Shown here piece by piece: positions 51,034 to 59,766 of a stretch of DNA of 64,000 nt (the first letter of the stretch is position 1; every line of letters starts with the position of its first letter). The notes below the pieces were generated by a model. The model ran no database searches. It saw nothing but the letters and a program-made list of their open reading frames with translations, and was not told the origin of the DNA. The position numbers were made by a program, and so were the translations under genes. Source of the stretch: Gluconacetobacter liquefaciens (lineage in GTDB: Bacteria; Pseudomonadota; Alphaproteobacteria; Acetobacterales; Acetobacteraceae); the NCBI RefSeq assembly GCF_003350405.1, contig NZ_QQAW01000014.1, forward strand, positions 1 to 64,000, given 5' to 3'.

Positions 51034-51807
51034 GAGCAGCCGCTCGTAGCGGGACCAGAACATGGAGCCATCGGGGTGCGTGACAAGCGCCTCGATGAGT
51101 TCCAGGCGCGGGGCCTGATCCTGAACGACGCTGAAGTAGCTTCGCGTCGTGGGAAGAATATATCTGCTATCGGGAAGATCCCGCACATCACGACCAAGCA
51201 AGCTGTCATAAGACAGCTTGCCATATTTCCCGTATGTCTGCGGCCAGGCCTCGATCAGGCAGCGATCCTGTCCAGGCATCCAAGCAACGGCGCCACCACC
51301 GAATAATGAATTGGTGGCAATTTGGGTCACAGTCTGTGTATTGGCATAGCGTCTGGCTTTTTTCCACATTTCAAATGCCGCTTGCATACCCGCGCGTTTT
51401 GGGTCCTGAAGTCGGTCCAGAGAAAGACTCACAATGGTGGGTGAACCCGAGGGTTCTACTTCACCGGGCGTTGCGATCTGGAGCGTCCGCAGACGCGCGA
51501 CGGCGTCATTGAGGTTATGAAAAACTTCCAGAGGAGAAAACAATGTGGCAGCCCGCTCCAGGACAACCCTTTGCGGCGCACGATAGAGGATAATCTCAAG
51601 CACGCGTTGCAGACAGGCTGCCGGAAGCAACGCCGGTTGAAAGCGTATCCGTGTATAACTCGGAAATATTGCAACCGCCGCGAAACCGAGATTTCGTATG
51701 CAATAGGACACGACGTCAAAGTCACCACCATGGTAACCAAGATAATTCGATAATTCCCTGCTATTCGGATACCATATTCTGCCTTTGGGGCCGATTAGCA
51801 TTTCCAT
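50959..51807 (-). CDS. 282-aa protein with PAS_5-like C-terminus, paralogue A
   Basis: A 282-aa protein clearly paralogous to the product of 59767-60615: same length, and shared RI(R/C)FQPA, ACLQRVLEI/VIEI, SLDRLxDxKRA, FGGGxxAWxPGQDRC, LVGRD-like LLGRDVRDLPDSRYILPTTR and FWSRYERLLLPWR. The C-terminal 100 residues resemble the small PAS_5-type domains of Rhodospirillales, which suggests a sensory or regulatory role; this is tentative. The frame is open 73 codons upstream, but ATG 51807 aligns with the paralogue's start. It lies convergent to and overlapping the GNAT-like gene, in a lower-GC patch. Confidence 0.65.
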   Translation of the reverse strand: MEMLIGPKGRIWYPNSRELSNYLGYHGGDFDVVSYCIRNLGFAAVAIFPSYTRIRFQPALLPAACLQRVLEIILYRAPQRVVLERAATLFSPLEVFHNLNDAVARLRTLQIATPGEVEPSGSPTIVSLSLDRLQDPKRAGMQAAFEMWKKARRYANTQTVTQIATNSLFGGGAVAWMPGQDRCLIEAWPQTYGKYGKLSYDSLLGRDVRDLPDSRYILPTTRSYFSVVQDQAPRLELIEALVTHPDGSMFWSRYERLLLPWRTGASDTFVSSMPALRLVRNC

Positions 51808-52133
51808 ATCGTATCGCTTTATATACCAAGCTATCTTGTTGCAACGTCGAGTACCTGATGTAGTTCCGATTTTTCCTGTCAGATTTCCAACCAGATCGGC
51901 TGAAAGTAGGCCACATTCGGCGAAGGCGGTAAACAGCACGAGGGCATGCGCCCGCTTATTGGTTCGCCATCGCAAGATCACTTTGCCGATGACCGAAAAA
52001 AGGCGGAAGCAGACGTGCCGCCACACGATATAATCTCCCTTCCATCGAACCTGCGCCGCTTGCTCACCGCGCGCTTGTCGGGCGTTCTAGCGAATGGCAT
52101 CCCGCCCCTGACATCCGACATGGCGAACCGATC
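51808..52133. other. 326-bp gap between paralogue A and the YqaA-like gene
   Basis: It contains the upstream extension of the minus-strand open frame (to 52026), which I do not regard as coding because the paralogue lacks it. The promoters for the divergent flanking genes should be here. No RNA or repeat is recognised. Confidence 0.35.
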
Positions 52134-52712
52134 ATGCTCGACCGACTCTACGCCCGCACCCTTTCCCTCGCCGCCAGCCGCCACGCCCCGCTCTGGCTGG
52201 CCGTGATCGCGTTCGCCGAGGCCAGCGTCTTCCCCCTGCCGCCCGATATCCTGCTGGTGCCGATGGTGCTGGCCCACCGCGACCGCGCCTGGGCGCTGGC
52301 GGCGCTATGCACGCTGGCCAGCGTCTGCGGCGGCCTCCTGGGCTGGTATATCGGCGCTGTCCTGCTGCAACACGTCGCCATGCCGATCATCCATTTCTAC
52401 CATGCGGAAGCCCGGCTGCTCGCGTTGCAAGAGCAGTTCCGCCAGTGGGGTGTGGCGATCATCCTCTTCAAGGGCCTCACGCCGATCCCCTTCAAGATCG
52501 TCACCATCGCCAGCGGTGCCGCGCATTTTCCGCTGCTGCCCTTCGTCCTGGCCTGCATCGCCACGCGCGGCGCCCGTTTCTTCCTGCTCGCCGCCCTGCT
52601 CCGCCGCTATGGCGCGCCGATCCAGTCCTTCATCGAACGCCGCCTGACCCTGGTGGCCGCCCTGTTCGGAGTCGTGCTCGTCGGCGGCTTCGCGGCCCTC
52701 AAATACCTGTAG
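52134..52712 (+). CDS. YqaA/DedA-type (SNARE-associated/VTT) membrane protein
   Basis: Inner-membrane protein of 192 aa from the VTT/DedA superfamily, YqaA-like branch. Landmarks are AFAEASVFPLPPDILLVPMVLAHR (family E-x-x-F/P-x-P motif), ASVCGGLLGWYIGA (Gly-rich re-entrant loop) and FKGLTPIPFKIVTIASGAAHF, followed by ATRGARFFLLAALLRRYG. Members are linked to lipid flipping (undecaprenyl phosphate or phosphatidylethanolamine) and membrane homeostasis. It precedes an SDR gene by 94 bp on the same strand. Confidence 0.87.
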   Translation: MLDRLYARTLSLAASRHAPLWLAVIAFAEASVFPLPPDILLVPMVLAHRDRAWALAALCTLASVCGGLLGWYIGAVLLQHVAMPIIHFYHAEARLLALQEQFRQWGVAIILFKGLTPIPFKIVTIASGAAHFPLLPFVLACIATRGARFFLLAALLRRYGAPIQSFIERRLTLVAALFGVVLVGGFAALKYL

Positions 52713-52806
52713 AACGCATCACCGGGCATAACCGCCCCGACTTGCGGCGCGCCCGATCCAAGAGCAAACAGGGCGGCAGACAGACCTGCCCAGCGGAGCC
52801 CGCCCC

Positions 52807-53793
52807 ATGCCTCACCAGATCGCCGTCATCACCGGAGCTGGCGCCGGAATCGGCCGCGCCACCGCGCGGACCCTGGCCCGCGCCGGCTGCGACGTCGCGC
52901 TGATCGGCCGCGACGCGGCCCGCCTGGAAGACGCGGCGGCGGAACTAGCCGAACTGCACATCCGCACCCTCACCATCCCCGCCGACGTCACCGACGCCGA
53001 GGCGCTGGAACGCGCCGCCGACCAGATCGAAGCCACGCTCGGCCCGATCACCCTGTGGGTCAACTGCGCCGGCGCCGGCGTCAGCGGCCAGTTCGTGGAA
53101 CTGCCGCCCGAGGAAATCCGCCGCGCGACCGAGGTTACCTATCTGGGCACCGTCTTCGGCACCCGTACGGCGCTGATCCGCATGCGGCGACGCGGCTACG
53201 GCACCATCGTCAATCTCGACGCCATTTCCCTGCCGCGCCCGCTGCGCAGCATCGAAAGCGGCGCACGGGCCGCGATCCGCGCCTTCACCGAAAGCCTGCG
53301 CCCCGAAATCCTGCATGACGGCGACCGCATCCTGCTCTCGCTGGTCAGCCTGCCGGCCATCAACACCCCGCGCTTCGTCTGGACGCGCAACCATACCGGC
53401 AAGCGCCTGCGCCCCGCCGGCCCGGTTTTCGAGCCCGAAATCGCGGCCGAGGCGATCAGCCGCGCCGCCTTCGGCCGCCACCGCGACGTCCGGGTAGGCC
53501 TGTCGGGCATCGGCCATCGCATGGCGGCATTCCTGGCCCCCGCACTGCTGGACCGCCGCCAGGCCGACCACGCGTACCACCAGCAACTGGAAAAATATCC
53601 CACCCCGGACAACACACCGGACAATCTGTTCACCCCGGTCTCCGGCGCCCACGGCGCGCACGGCCCCTTCGACCATCTCAGCCGGCGCACCATGCCGGTG
53701 CTGCTGACCACTACCCTGCGCACGATCCTCACCGGCACCGCCCTGGCCGCCGGCGTGGGCGCAATCGTCGCCACCCTGCGCCGGAAGCGCTGA
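52807..53793 (+). CDS. SDR-family protein lacking the Tyr-x3-Lys pair
   Basis: Short-chain dehydrogenase/reductase fold, 328 aa. The N-terminal nucleotide-binding TGAGAGIGRA (9-18) and NCAG (86-89) are intact. The segment that should hold the catalytic Tyr-x3-Lys reads SIESGARAAIRAFTESL, placing Glu150 and Arg154 where Tyr and Lys are expected, so classical catalysis is doubtful. The rest (LPAINTPRFVWTRNHTGK and FEPEIAAEAI) fits a common SDR subgroup. A C-terminal extension ends in a hydrophobic segment (ILTGTALAAGVGAIVATL), suggesting a membrane anchor. It could be a binding or regulatory pseudoenzyme. Confidence 0.83.
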   Translation: MPHQIAVITGAGAGIGRATARTLARAGCDVALIGRDAARLEDAAAELAELHIRTLTIPADVTDAEALERAADQIEATLGPITLWVNCAGAGVSGQFVELPPEEIRRATEVTYLGTVFGTRTALIRMRRRGYGTIVNLDAISLPRPLRSIESGARAAIRAFTESLRPEILHDGDRILLSLVSLPAINTPRFVWTRNHTGKRLRPAGPVFEPEIAAEAISRAAFGRHRDVRVGLSGIGHRMAAFLAPALLDRRQADHAYHQQLEKYPTPDNTPDNLFTPVSGAHGAHGPFDHLSRRTMPVLLTTTLRTILTGTALAAGVGAIVATLRRKR

Positions 53794-53963
53794 CCGTCCC
53801 CTCCGGCCCCGTTGCCCTCAGGGAGACGGGCCCGGACGGTTTTTTTTCTTCCCCCGGCATCCCCGACACGGGATCGCGCGCTTGGCTCTTCGCGGGTGCA
53901 GCCGATAGCGGCTGAACGACCGCCAGGCGCCGCGTCGCGTCCCGTCGACAGGAGACCGCTTCC

Positions 53964-54064
53964 GTGGACCAGCCGGCAGAAGCCCCCCTTCCCCCCTCCG
54001 CCAACCTTGCCGGCCTAGCCGAGAACGAAGCCCGCGCCAGGAACACCGCACCCCGCTGGCCATC
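53964..54064 (+). other. Original 5' end of the P-type ATPase gene, out of frame
   Basis: GTG 53964 has AGGAG upstream and opens a frame reading LAGLAENEARA, which matches the start of the cation-ATPase N-terminal domain (GLSEAEA-type). Translation continues in this frame only to a stop at 54155, because the following ATPase sequence is in another frame. This looks like the true gene start separated from the body by a small deletion. Confidence 0.55.
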
Positions 54065-56500
54065 ATGCGCGAGGTCCTGCGCGAGCCCATGCTCGCCCTG
54101 CTGCTGGTCGGTGGCGGCATCTATCTCCTGCTGGGCAACCTGCACGAGGCGCTGATCCTGCTGGCCTTCGCCTGCGCCTCCATCGCCATCACCGTGATTC
54201 AGGAAACCCGGACCGAACGGGTGCTGGACGCCCTGCGTGACCTGACGAGCCCCCGGGCCCTCGTCATCCGTGACGGCACGCGAAAGCGCATTCCCGGCCG
54301 CGAGGTGGTCCGGGGCGACCTCATCGTGCTCGCCGAAGGCGACCGGGTCCCGGCCGATGCGCTGCTGGTGCGCGCACAGGACCTGCTCGCCGACGAATCC
54401 CTGCTGACGGGCGAAGCCGTCGCCGTGCGCAAATCCGTCGCGACCGCGGCGTCCCCCACGGCCCGGCCGGGCGGCGACGACCAGCCCTTCGTCTATTCCG
54501 GCTCGCTGATCGTGCGCGGCAGCGGCATCGCCGAAGTGCGCGCCACCGGCTCGGGCAGCGAGATCGGCCGGATCGGCCAGTCGCTCCGCATGCTGGAGAC
54601 CGAACCACCACGCCTGCGCGCCCAGACGGCGCGCCTGACCCGCCTCTGCGCGATCGGCGGCGGCCTGGTCAGCGCCCTCGCCCTGGTGCTGTACGGCACA
54701 TTGCGCGGCGGCTGGCTCGACGCGGTACTGGCCGCCATCACGATCGGCATGAGCATGCTGCCGGAGGAATTTCCGGTCGTGCTCACCGTATTCATGGCGA
54801 TGGGGGCATGGCGCATTTCGCGCGCCCGCGTGCTGACCCGCCGCGCGGCGGCCATCGAAACCCTCGGCTCGGCCACTGTCCTCTGCACCGACAAGACCGG
54901 AACCCTGACCGAGAACCGCATGTCGATCGCCGAACTGCGGACAAGCGACGGCGAGACCATGGCCCCGCCCGCATCCCTGACGGCCCTCTCTCCGCAGGCA
55001 CAGGCCCTGGCCTTCCACGGCCTGCTGGCCAGTGCCCCCCAGCCGTTCGACCCGATGGAAACCGCCTTCCACGATTTCGCCCGCACCTCCCCGCCTGAAC
55101 GCCCGCCCCCGACGCAATCGGGCTGGACCCTCGCACGCACCTACGGCCTGCGCCCCGACCTGCTGGCCGTCACGCAAATCTGGCAGCCCGATGCCGCACG
55201 GCCCTCCTGCGTGGTCGCCGCGAAAGGCGCGCCGGAAGCCATCGCCGCACTCTGCCATCTGGACGACACGCACCGCACCGCCATCAGCCAGGCCCTCGAC
55301 GCCATGGCCGCCAGGGGTCTCCGCGTCCTCGGCGTCGCCAAAGCCTCCTATGAAGGAATGGATTTTCCCGAAACGCCGCAGGGTTTCACGTTCCAGTTCC
55401 TCGGCCTCGTCGGCATTGCCGATCCCCTGCGGCCAAGCGTGCCGGATGCGGTGCGCGACTGCCGGTCGGCCGGCATCCGCGTCATGATGATCACCGGCGA
55501 TTACCCGGAAACCGCCCGTGCCATCGCAGGCGCGGCCGGGATCGACAATGGCGCAACCATCCTGACCGGCGCCGCCATCGAAACGCTGGCCGAGCCCGCC
55601 CTGCGGGAACACCTCCACACCGCAACCATCTGCGCCCGCATCATGCCGGAACAGAAGCTGCGGATCGTGCAGGCCCTGAAAGCCGGCGGCGAGACCGTCG
55701 CCATGACGGGCGACGGCGTCAACGACGCGCCGGCACTGAAAGCCGCGCATATCGGCATCGCCATGGGCGGACGCGGCACCGATGTCGCGCGCGAGGCCGC
55801 CGCCATCGTCCTGCTGGATGACGATTTCAGTTCCATCGTCACCGCCATCCGGCTGGGCCGCCGCATCTACGACAATCTGCGCAAGGCGATGGGCTTCGTC
55901 TTCGCCGTGCATGTGCCCATCGCCGGCCTGGCATTGCTGCCGCTGGTCCTGGACTATCCCCTCATCTTCTCCCCGATCCACATCGCCTTCCTGGAGATGA
56001 TCATCGACCCGGTCTGCACCATGGCCTTCGAGGCCGAGACCGAAGAAGACGACGTCATGCGCCGCCCCCCCCGGCCGCCCGCCGAATCCCTGTTCTCGCG
56101 GCCGCTGATCGTCTGGAGCCTGCTCCAGGGCCTGCTGGTCCTCATCCTCGTCGGCGGTCTCTTCCTGTTCGCCACCCAGCGCGCCATGCCGGCCGAAGAA
56201 GCGCGCGCCCTCACCTTCGTCTCGCTGGTGCTCTCGATCGTCAGCCTGATCCTCGTGAACCGGTCGTTCAGCACATCCCTGGTCACGGCCATAAGGCGAC
56301 CCAACGCCACCCTGCTCTGGATTCTCGGGACGATGATCACCGTCCTCCTATCCAGCGTGCTCGTACCGGCCATCCGGAACCTCTTCCGCTTCGCCCCCCT
56401 GCATTGGCACGATCTGGGCCTGAGCATCGGCGCGGCGGCCACCGTGCTGGTCGTGCTGGAAATCGCCAAGACCTTCTGGCGCGATCGCTTGAGGTTCTGA
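54065..56500 (+). CDS. Cation-translocating P-type ATPase, N-terminally damaged
   Basis: Inner-membrane ATP-driven cation pump, 811 aa from ATG 54065. Catalytic features are the phosphorylated Asp276 in CTDKTGTLTENRM, the actuator loop reading LTGEA (115-118; Ser of TGES replaced by Ala), the TM4 ion-site PEEFP (233-237), MTGDGVNDAPALK and MGGRGTDVAREAA. About eight membrane segments are visible. In-frame sequence just upstream (RTPLAIM) belongs to the family N-domain, but the preceding GLAENEARA part is two bases out of frame and roughly 13 codons too close. The pump body is intact, the N-domain is lost or mistranslated. Ion specificity is not assigned. Confidence 0.83.
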   Translation: MREVLREPMLALLLVGGGIYLLLGNLHEALILLAFACASIAITVIQETRTERVLDALRDLTSPRALVIRDGTRKRIPGREVVRGDLIVLAEGDRVPADALLVRAQDLLADESLLTGEAVAVRKSVATAASPTARPGGDDQPFVYSGSLIVRGSGIAEVRATGSGSEIGRIGQSLRMLETEPPRLRAQTARLTRLCAIGGGLVSALALVLYGTLRGGWLDAVLAAITIGMSMLPEEFPVVLTVFMAMGAWRISRARVLTRRAAAIETLGSATVLCTDKTGTLTENRMSIAELRTSDGETMAPPASLTALSPQAQALAFHGLLASAPQPFDPMETAFHDFARTSPPERPPPTQSGWTLARTYGLRPDLLAVTQIWQPDAARPSCVVAAKGAPEAIAALCHLDDTHRTAISQALDAMAARGLRVLGVAKASYEGMDFPETPQGFTFQFLGLVGIADPLRPSVPDAVRDCRSAGIRVMMITGDYPETARAIAGAAGIDNGATILTGAAIETLAEPALREHLHTATICARIMPEQKLRIVQALKAGGETVAMTGDGVNDAPALKAAHIGIAMGGRGTDVAREAAAIVLLDDDFSSIVTAIRLGRRIYDNLRKAMGFVFAVHVPIAGLALLPLVLDYPLIFSPIHIAFLEMIIDPVCTMAFEAETEEDDVMRRPPRPPAESLFSRPLIVWSLLQGLLVLILVGGLFLFATQRAMPAEEARALTFVSLVLSIVSLILVNRSFSTSLVTAIRRPNATLLWILGTMITVLLSSVLVPAIRNLFRFAPLHWHDLGLSIGAAATVLVVLEIAKTFWRDRLRF

Positions 56501-56607
56501 AAGCGCCGTTTGCAAAATCACCCTGCCGACGCAGCCAACTTCATCGAACTGCCTCTGAAAGGCCCACGCAGGAACGGCCTCGCCCCCGCATCACCATCAG
56601 ACCTGCG

Positions 56608-57150
56608 TCACCATTTGATCCGCATGCCGGCGGTCAGCGCGGCGGTCCCGACCGCGCTGCCGGTATTGGTCTCCCGATGGCCGCCGAACATGTTGATCGT
56701 CAGGTCCATGCCGGGCACGCCCTTGACGGGATAGGCAGCGGTCACGGTCCGCCCCGTCTCCATCGGCACGGGGCTGGCATTGCTCTGCTCGATATCGAAC
56801 GGCCCCACATGCCCCGTCCCGCCCGATGCCGGCGGCGCCAGCGAATATGTCGGGGCGGTCACGGAATACCCCGATCCCCCGGCCCCCATTCCGCCCCCCG
56901 CCGCCGCTCCGGCATGCCCGGCCCCGAAAGCTCCAGGCACGGCAGGCTGAGACGCGGCAGGCTGGGGCGCCGCCATTGTCGGCGTCGGCGGCATGAAATA
57001 GGATGCGGCCGGCGCACCGGATGCAGGACGCCCCGCCGTCGCCATCGCGACGACGACCCCGATGCGAAAGAACGGCCATCGCCCCTCCGCCACGCCATGG
57101 AGCGACGGGACAGGCCGGCCTTCTCTCCGCAAGGGCAGTGTCATGCGCAT
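56608..57150 (-). CDS. Exported protein of unknown function, Ala/Gly/Pro-rich
   Basis: A 180-aa protein from ATG 57150 with a late, modest hydrophobic export-like segment (FFRIGVVVAMATAGRPASG), an Ala/Pro/Gly-rich middle, and a well-structured C-terminus: FDIEQSNASPVPMETGRTVTAAY, PVKGVPGMDLTINMFGG and ALTAGMRIKW. The end resembles a beta-strand finishing an outer-membrane or surface protein. Start uncertain (57144 also possible). It is convergent with the P-type ATPase gene. No family recognised. Confidence 0.55.
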   Translation of the reverse strand: MRMTLPLRREGRPVPSLHGVAEGRWPFFRIGVVVAMATAGRPASGAPAASYFMPPTPTMAAPQPAASQPAVPGAFGAGHAGAAAGGGMGAGGSGYSVTAPTYSLAPPASGGTGHVGPFDIEQSNASPVPMETGRTVTAAYPVKGVPGMDLTINMFGGHRETNTGSAVGTAALTAGMRIKW

Positions 57151-57387
57151 GGGCAGGCATCCAGGCTGTAACATCCGCGCAACATGCCGCAGGAAAGCGC
57201 AGGACCTGAAATCAGGAATTGCAACCATCCCCCGGCCCACGACACAAAGCGTTATTCCGGCACAAGGACGATCTCTCCTGCGCCGGTCACTCCCGCCCGA
57301 AACCACGCCACCGCCCGGCCATCGGCCCGCTTGACAGAAAATCCCCCACCGCTCCAACGTCCTGCAATGTTTTCCGAAGCGCGGACG

Positions 57388-58269
57388 ATGACAGATCAGG
57401 ACACCTCACCACAGGCCATCCCCGATCGGGAGCCCCCGGTACAGATCACCCATCTGCGCAAGGTGCTCGGCGGCCGTGCCATTCTCGACGATCTCAGCCT
57501 GACGCTGCGCCCGGGCGAGATCGCGGCCCTTCTCGGCCCCAACGGCGCCGGCAAGACCACCCTGATCGGCTGCCTGCTCGGCCTGCTCTCGGCCGATGCC
57601 GGCACGGTGCGGCTGTGGGGCGAGGACGCCTCCGCCCTGCGTGCCGAAACCAGGGCACGCATCGGCTTCGTTCCCCAGACCATGACCGGCTTTACCTGGT
57701 TCCGCGTCGGGGAACTGATGGCCTATCTGGCCGACTACCGCGCCCGCCCCAACGACACCGAAGACCGGACATGGGAGGAATGGGCCGCCCTCGACCCCAA
57801 CGCGCGGATCAAGACGCTCTCGGGCGGCGAGCGCCAGCGGCTGGCGATCGTGCTCGCCTTGCGCTTCTGCCCCGACCTGATCGTGCTGGACGAGCCCGTC
57901 GCCAGCCTCGACCCGCAGGCCCGCTACGATTTCATGCGCCTGCTGCCGGCCTATGCGCGGCGCACGGGTGCCAGCGTACTGATTTCCTCGCACATCATCT
58001 CCGACCTTCAGGACATCAGTGATCGCGTCATCATGATGCGCCATGGCCGGATCATGCTGGACATGACGGCACCGGACATCGCCGCCACCGTCCGCCGCCT
58101 CTCCGCGCCGCCCGAGACGGAATGGGGCGTCGACATCATCGCCGACCAGGGCGCGGACGGTGTGTGGGTGCGCGGCTGGCATCCGGCGCTGGACGACGCG
58201 GCGGCCGGCGCGGGCAACATCCTGCTGCCGGGCGATGTCGAACGGCTGTTCCTGGCCCTGACCCGATAA
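57388..58269 (+). CDS. ABC transporter ATP-binding protein
   Basis: Cytoplasmic ATPase subunit of an ABC exporter, 293 aa. The Walker A is LLGPNGAGKTTLIG, the Q-loop FVPQTM, the signature TLSGGERQRLAIVLAL, the Walker B DLIVLDEPVASLDP and the switch His in ISSHIISDL. The C-terminal 60 residues are an extra regulatory region (VDIIADQGADGVWVRGW). ATG 57367 is an alternative start 7 codons upstream. It is followed 7 bp later by its permease gene, whose frame is interrupted. Confidence 0.93.
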   Translation: MTDQDTSPQAIPDREPPVQITHLRKVLGGRAILDDLSLTLRPGEIAALLGPNGAGKTTLIGCLLGLLSADAGTVRLWGEDASALRAETRARIGFVPQTMTGFTWFRVGELMAYLADYRARPNDTEDRTWEEWAALDPNARIKTLSGGERQRLAIVLALRFCPDLIVLDEPVASLDPQARYDFMRLLPAYARRTGASVLISSHIISDLQDISDRVIMMRHGRIMLDMTAPDIAATVRRLSAPPETEWGVDIIADQGADGVWVRGWHPALDDAAAGAGNILLPGDVERLFLALTR

Positions 58270-58276
58270 CCGCCCG

Positions 58277-59659
58277 ATGAACGACACGCTGCGCGCGCTC
58301 CGGCTCTACGCCTCGCCGGTCTTCTTCCGGGAAAACCCCACCCTGATCTCGGCGGCGGTCTATCTCGCCATCACCGCCTTCAACCTGGCCCATCCGTCAC
58401 GCACCCATCCCGCCGGCATCCACGATATCGGCCTGTTCTGGTGGATGGCGCAGCAGGGGCTGTTCACCGGCCTGTCCTGCCAGTACTGGCGCCAGGTACG
58501 CTCGCCGCTGGCAGCCATGTATCCGCGCCTGATCGCGGCGGAATACCGGGCGATCCACGTCATGCTCGTGCTGGGCCTGCTGCTGCTGGCCGTGCCCGCG
58601 CTCATCCTGGGTCTGCCGCTACTCAACGTGCTGGCGCTGGAATCCGTCAATCTCGCCCTCAGCACCGGCCGCGATCTGGCCGGACCGAAAATCCTGCGCC
58701 CCCGCCTGCGCAAAATCCGCGCAGTCATCGTGTTCGGTCTGTTCTTCATGTTCCTGAGCCCCACGATGCAGGATACTCTGATGCGGGCGCCATGGTTCCT
58801 GGCCCTGGCCCTGCTGGCCACGACCCTATTGGCAACGCTGATCGAACTGCATCACAGCCCCTTCGCCCATCCCGACACCCCGGCACCCGCCCCCCCCCCG
58901 ACCGGACCACAAGCCGCCGAATGCCGTCTTCCGCAGCCTGAAGCACGCGCTGATGTGGCAACCGCCCCCTCTGCGCCGGGTTCCCCTGCCCAACGGCCTG
59001 GCCTCGGGCAGTCCACTGGGAATGCTGGCGCAGTCGGCCGTCACCCTGATCGTGTTCACGACCTTCGTGGTGCTGATCAACGCGATCAGCAGCCTTCACG
59101 CCCCCACGCTTCATCTGGTGTGCACCGCCGCCACCGCCACGCTGGGCCAGGTCGCGATGCTCGGTGCCGTGCCCCTCCCCAACTGGATGTTGTCGCGGCG
59201 CGACTGGCCGTTCCTGCTGTCGCTCGGCCCGTTCGGCGCGCGGGCGGATTTCACGCGCGCCCTCTATCGCGCCCATGCCGGCCGCGCCGTGATGGCCGGC
59301 ACGATCCTGGGCTTGTTCGCCGCCGTCACCGTCACGCTCCTCGGCACGATGCCACCGTTGCGCGCGCTGGCGGCAGGTCTCGCGCTGGCCGCTGTCATCG
59401 TCGGCGGCAGCTACCTGCCCAGTCTGGCGGTCTTCTCGCCCCTGACCAATCGTCCGGGGATCATCCTGCTGCTGTCGATGCTGGGCAGTCTGGCGGGCAT
59501 CCAGATCTACACCACACTCCTGTTCGCCGGGTCCCCGGTGCCGCCATTGGCCTGGGCACTCCCCGTCATAGCCGTCGCCTTCGCGCTGGTGATGGCCCGC
59601 CTGGCCCCCCCCGCGCCCTGGCCCGAGCCGACTGGCCCATCGAGCCGCCGGCCCTCTGA
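58277..59659 (+). pseudogene. ABC-2 type permease, frame interrupted at two C-runs
   Basis: Membrane subunit for the preceding ATPase. The first part (to about residue 205) has hydrophobic segments such as FGLFFMFLSPTMQDTL and ALALLATTLLATLI. The frame is then lost at a run of ten C (58890-58899): the continuation with more membrane segments (NGLASGSPLGMLAQSAVTLIVF onward) is in the +1 frame. Removing one C joins them smoothly (PPRPDHKPPNAVF). The +1 frame then overruns the natural stop, whereas adding one C in a run of eight (59604-59611) would give ...RADWPIEPPAL and a stop at 59659. This may be phase variation, decay or sequencing error. Confidence 0.72.
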
Positions 59660-59766
59660 CAGCCAGGCCCCATCCACTCCCAAAGGTCATAGAAATTTAA
59701 AGTGCTCTCTCTTCCAGATAAATTATGCTCACCCCACAAAACAGCGACACCGGAAAATGGCGCCAT

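Noticed and set aside
53729-55981. 750-codon minus-strand frame opposite the P-type ATPase
   Set aside because: Low-complexity shadow; the ATPase motifs are on the plus strand.
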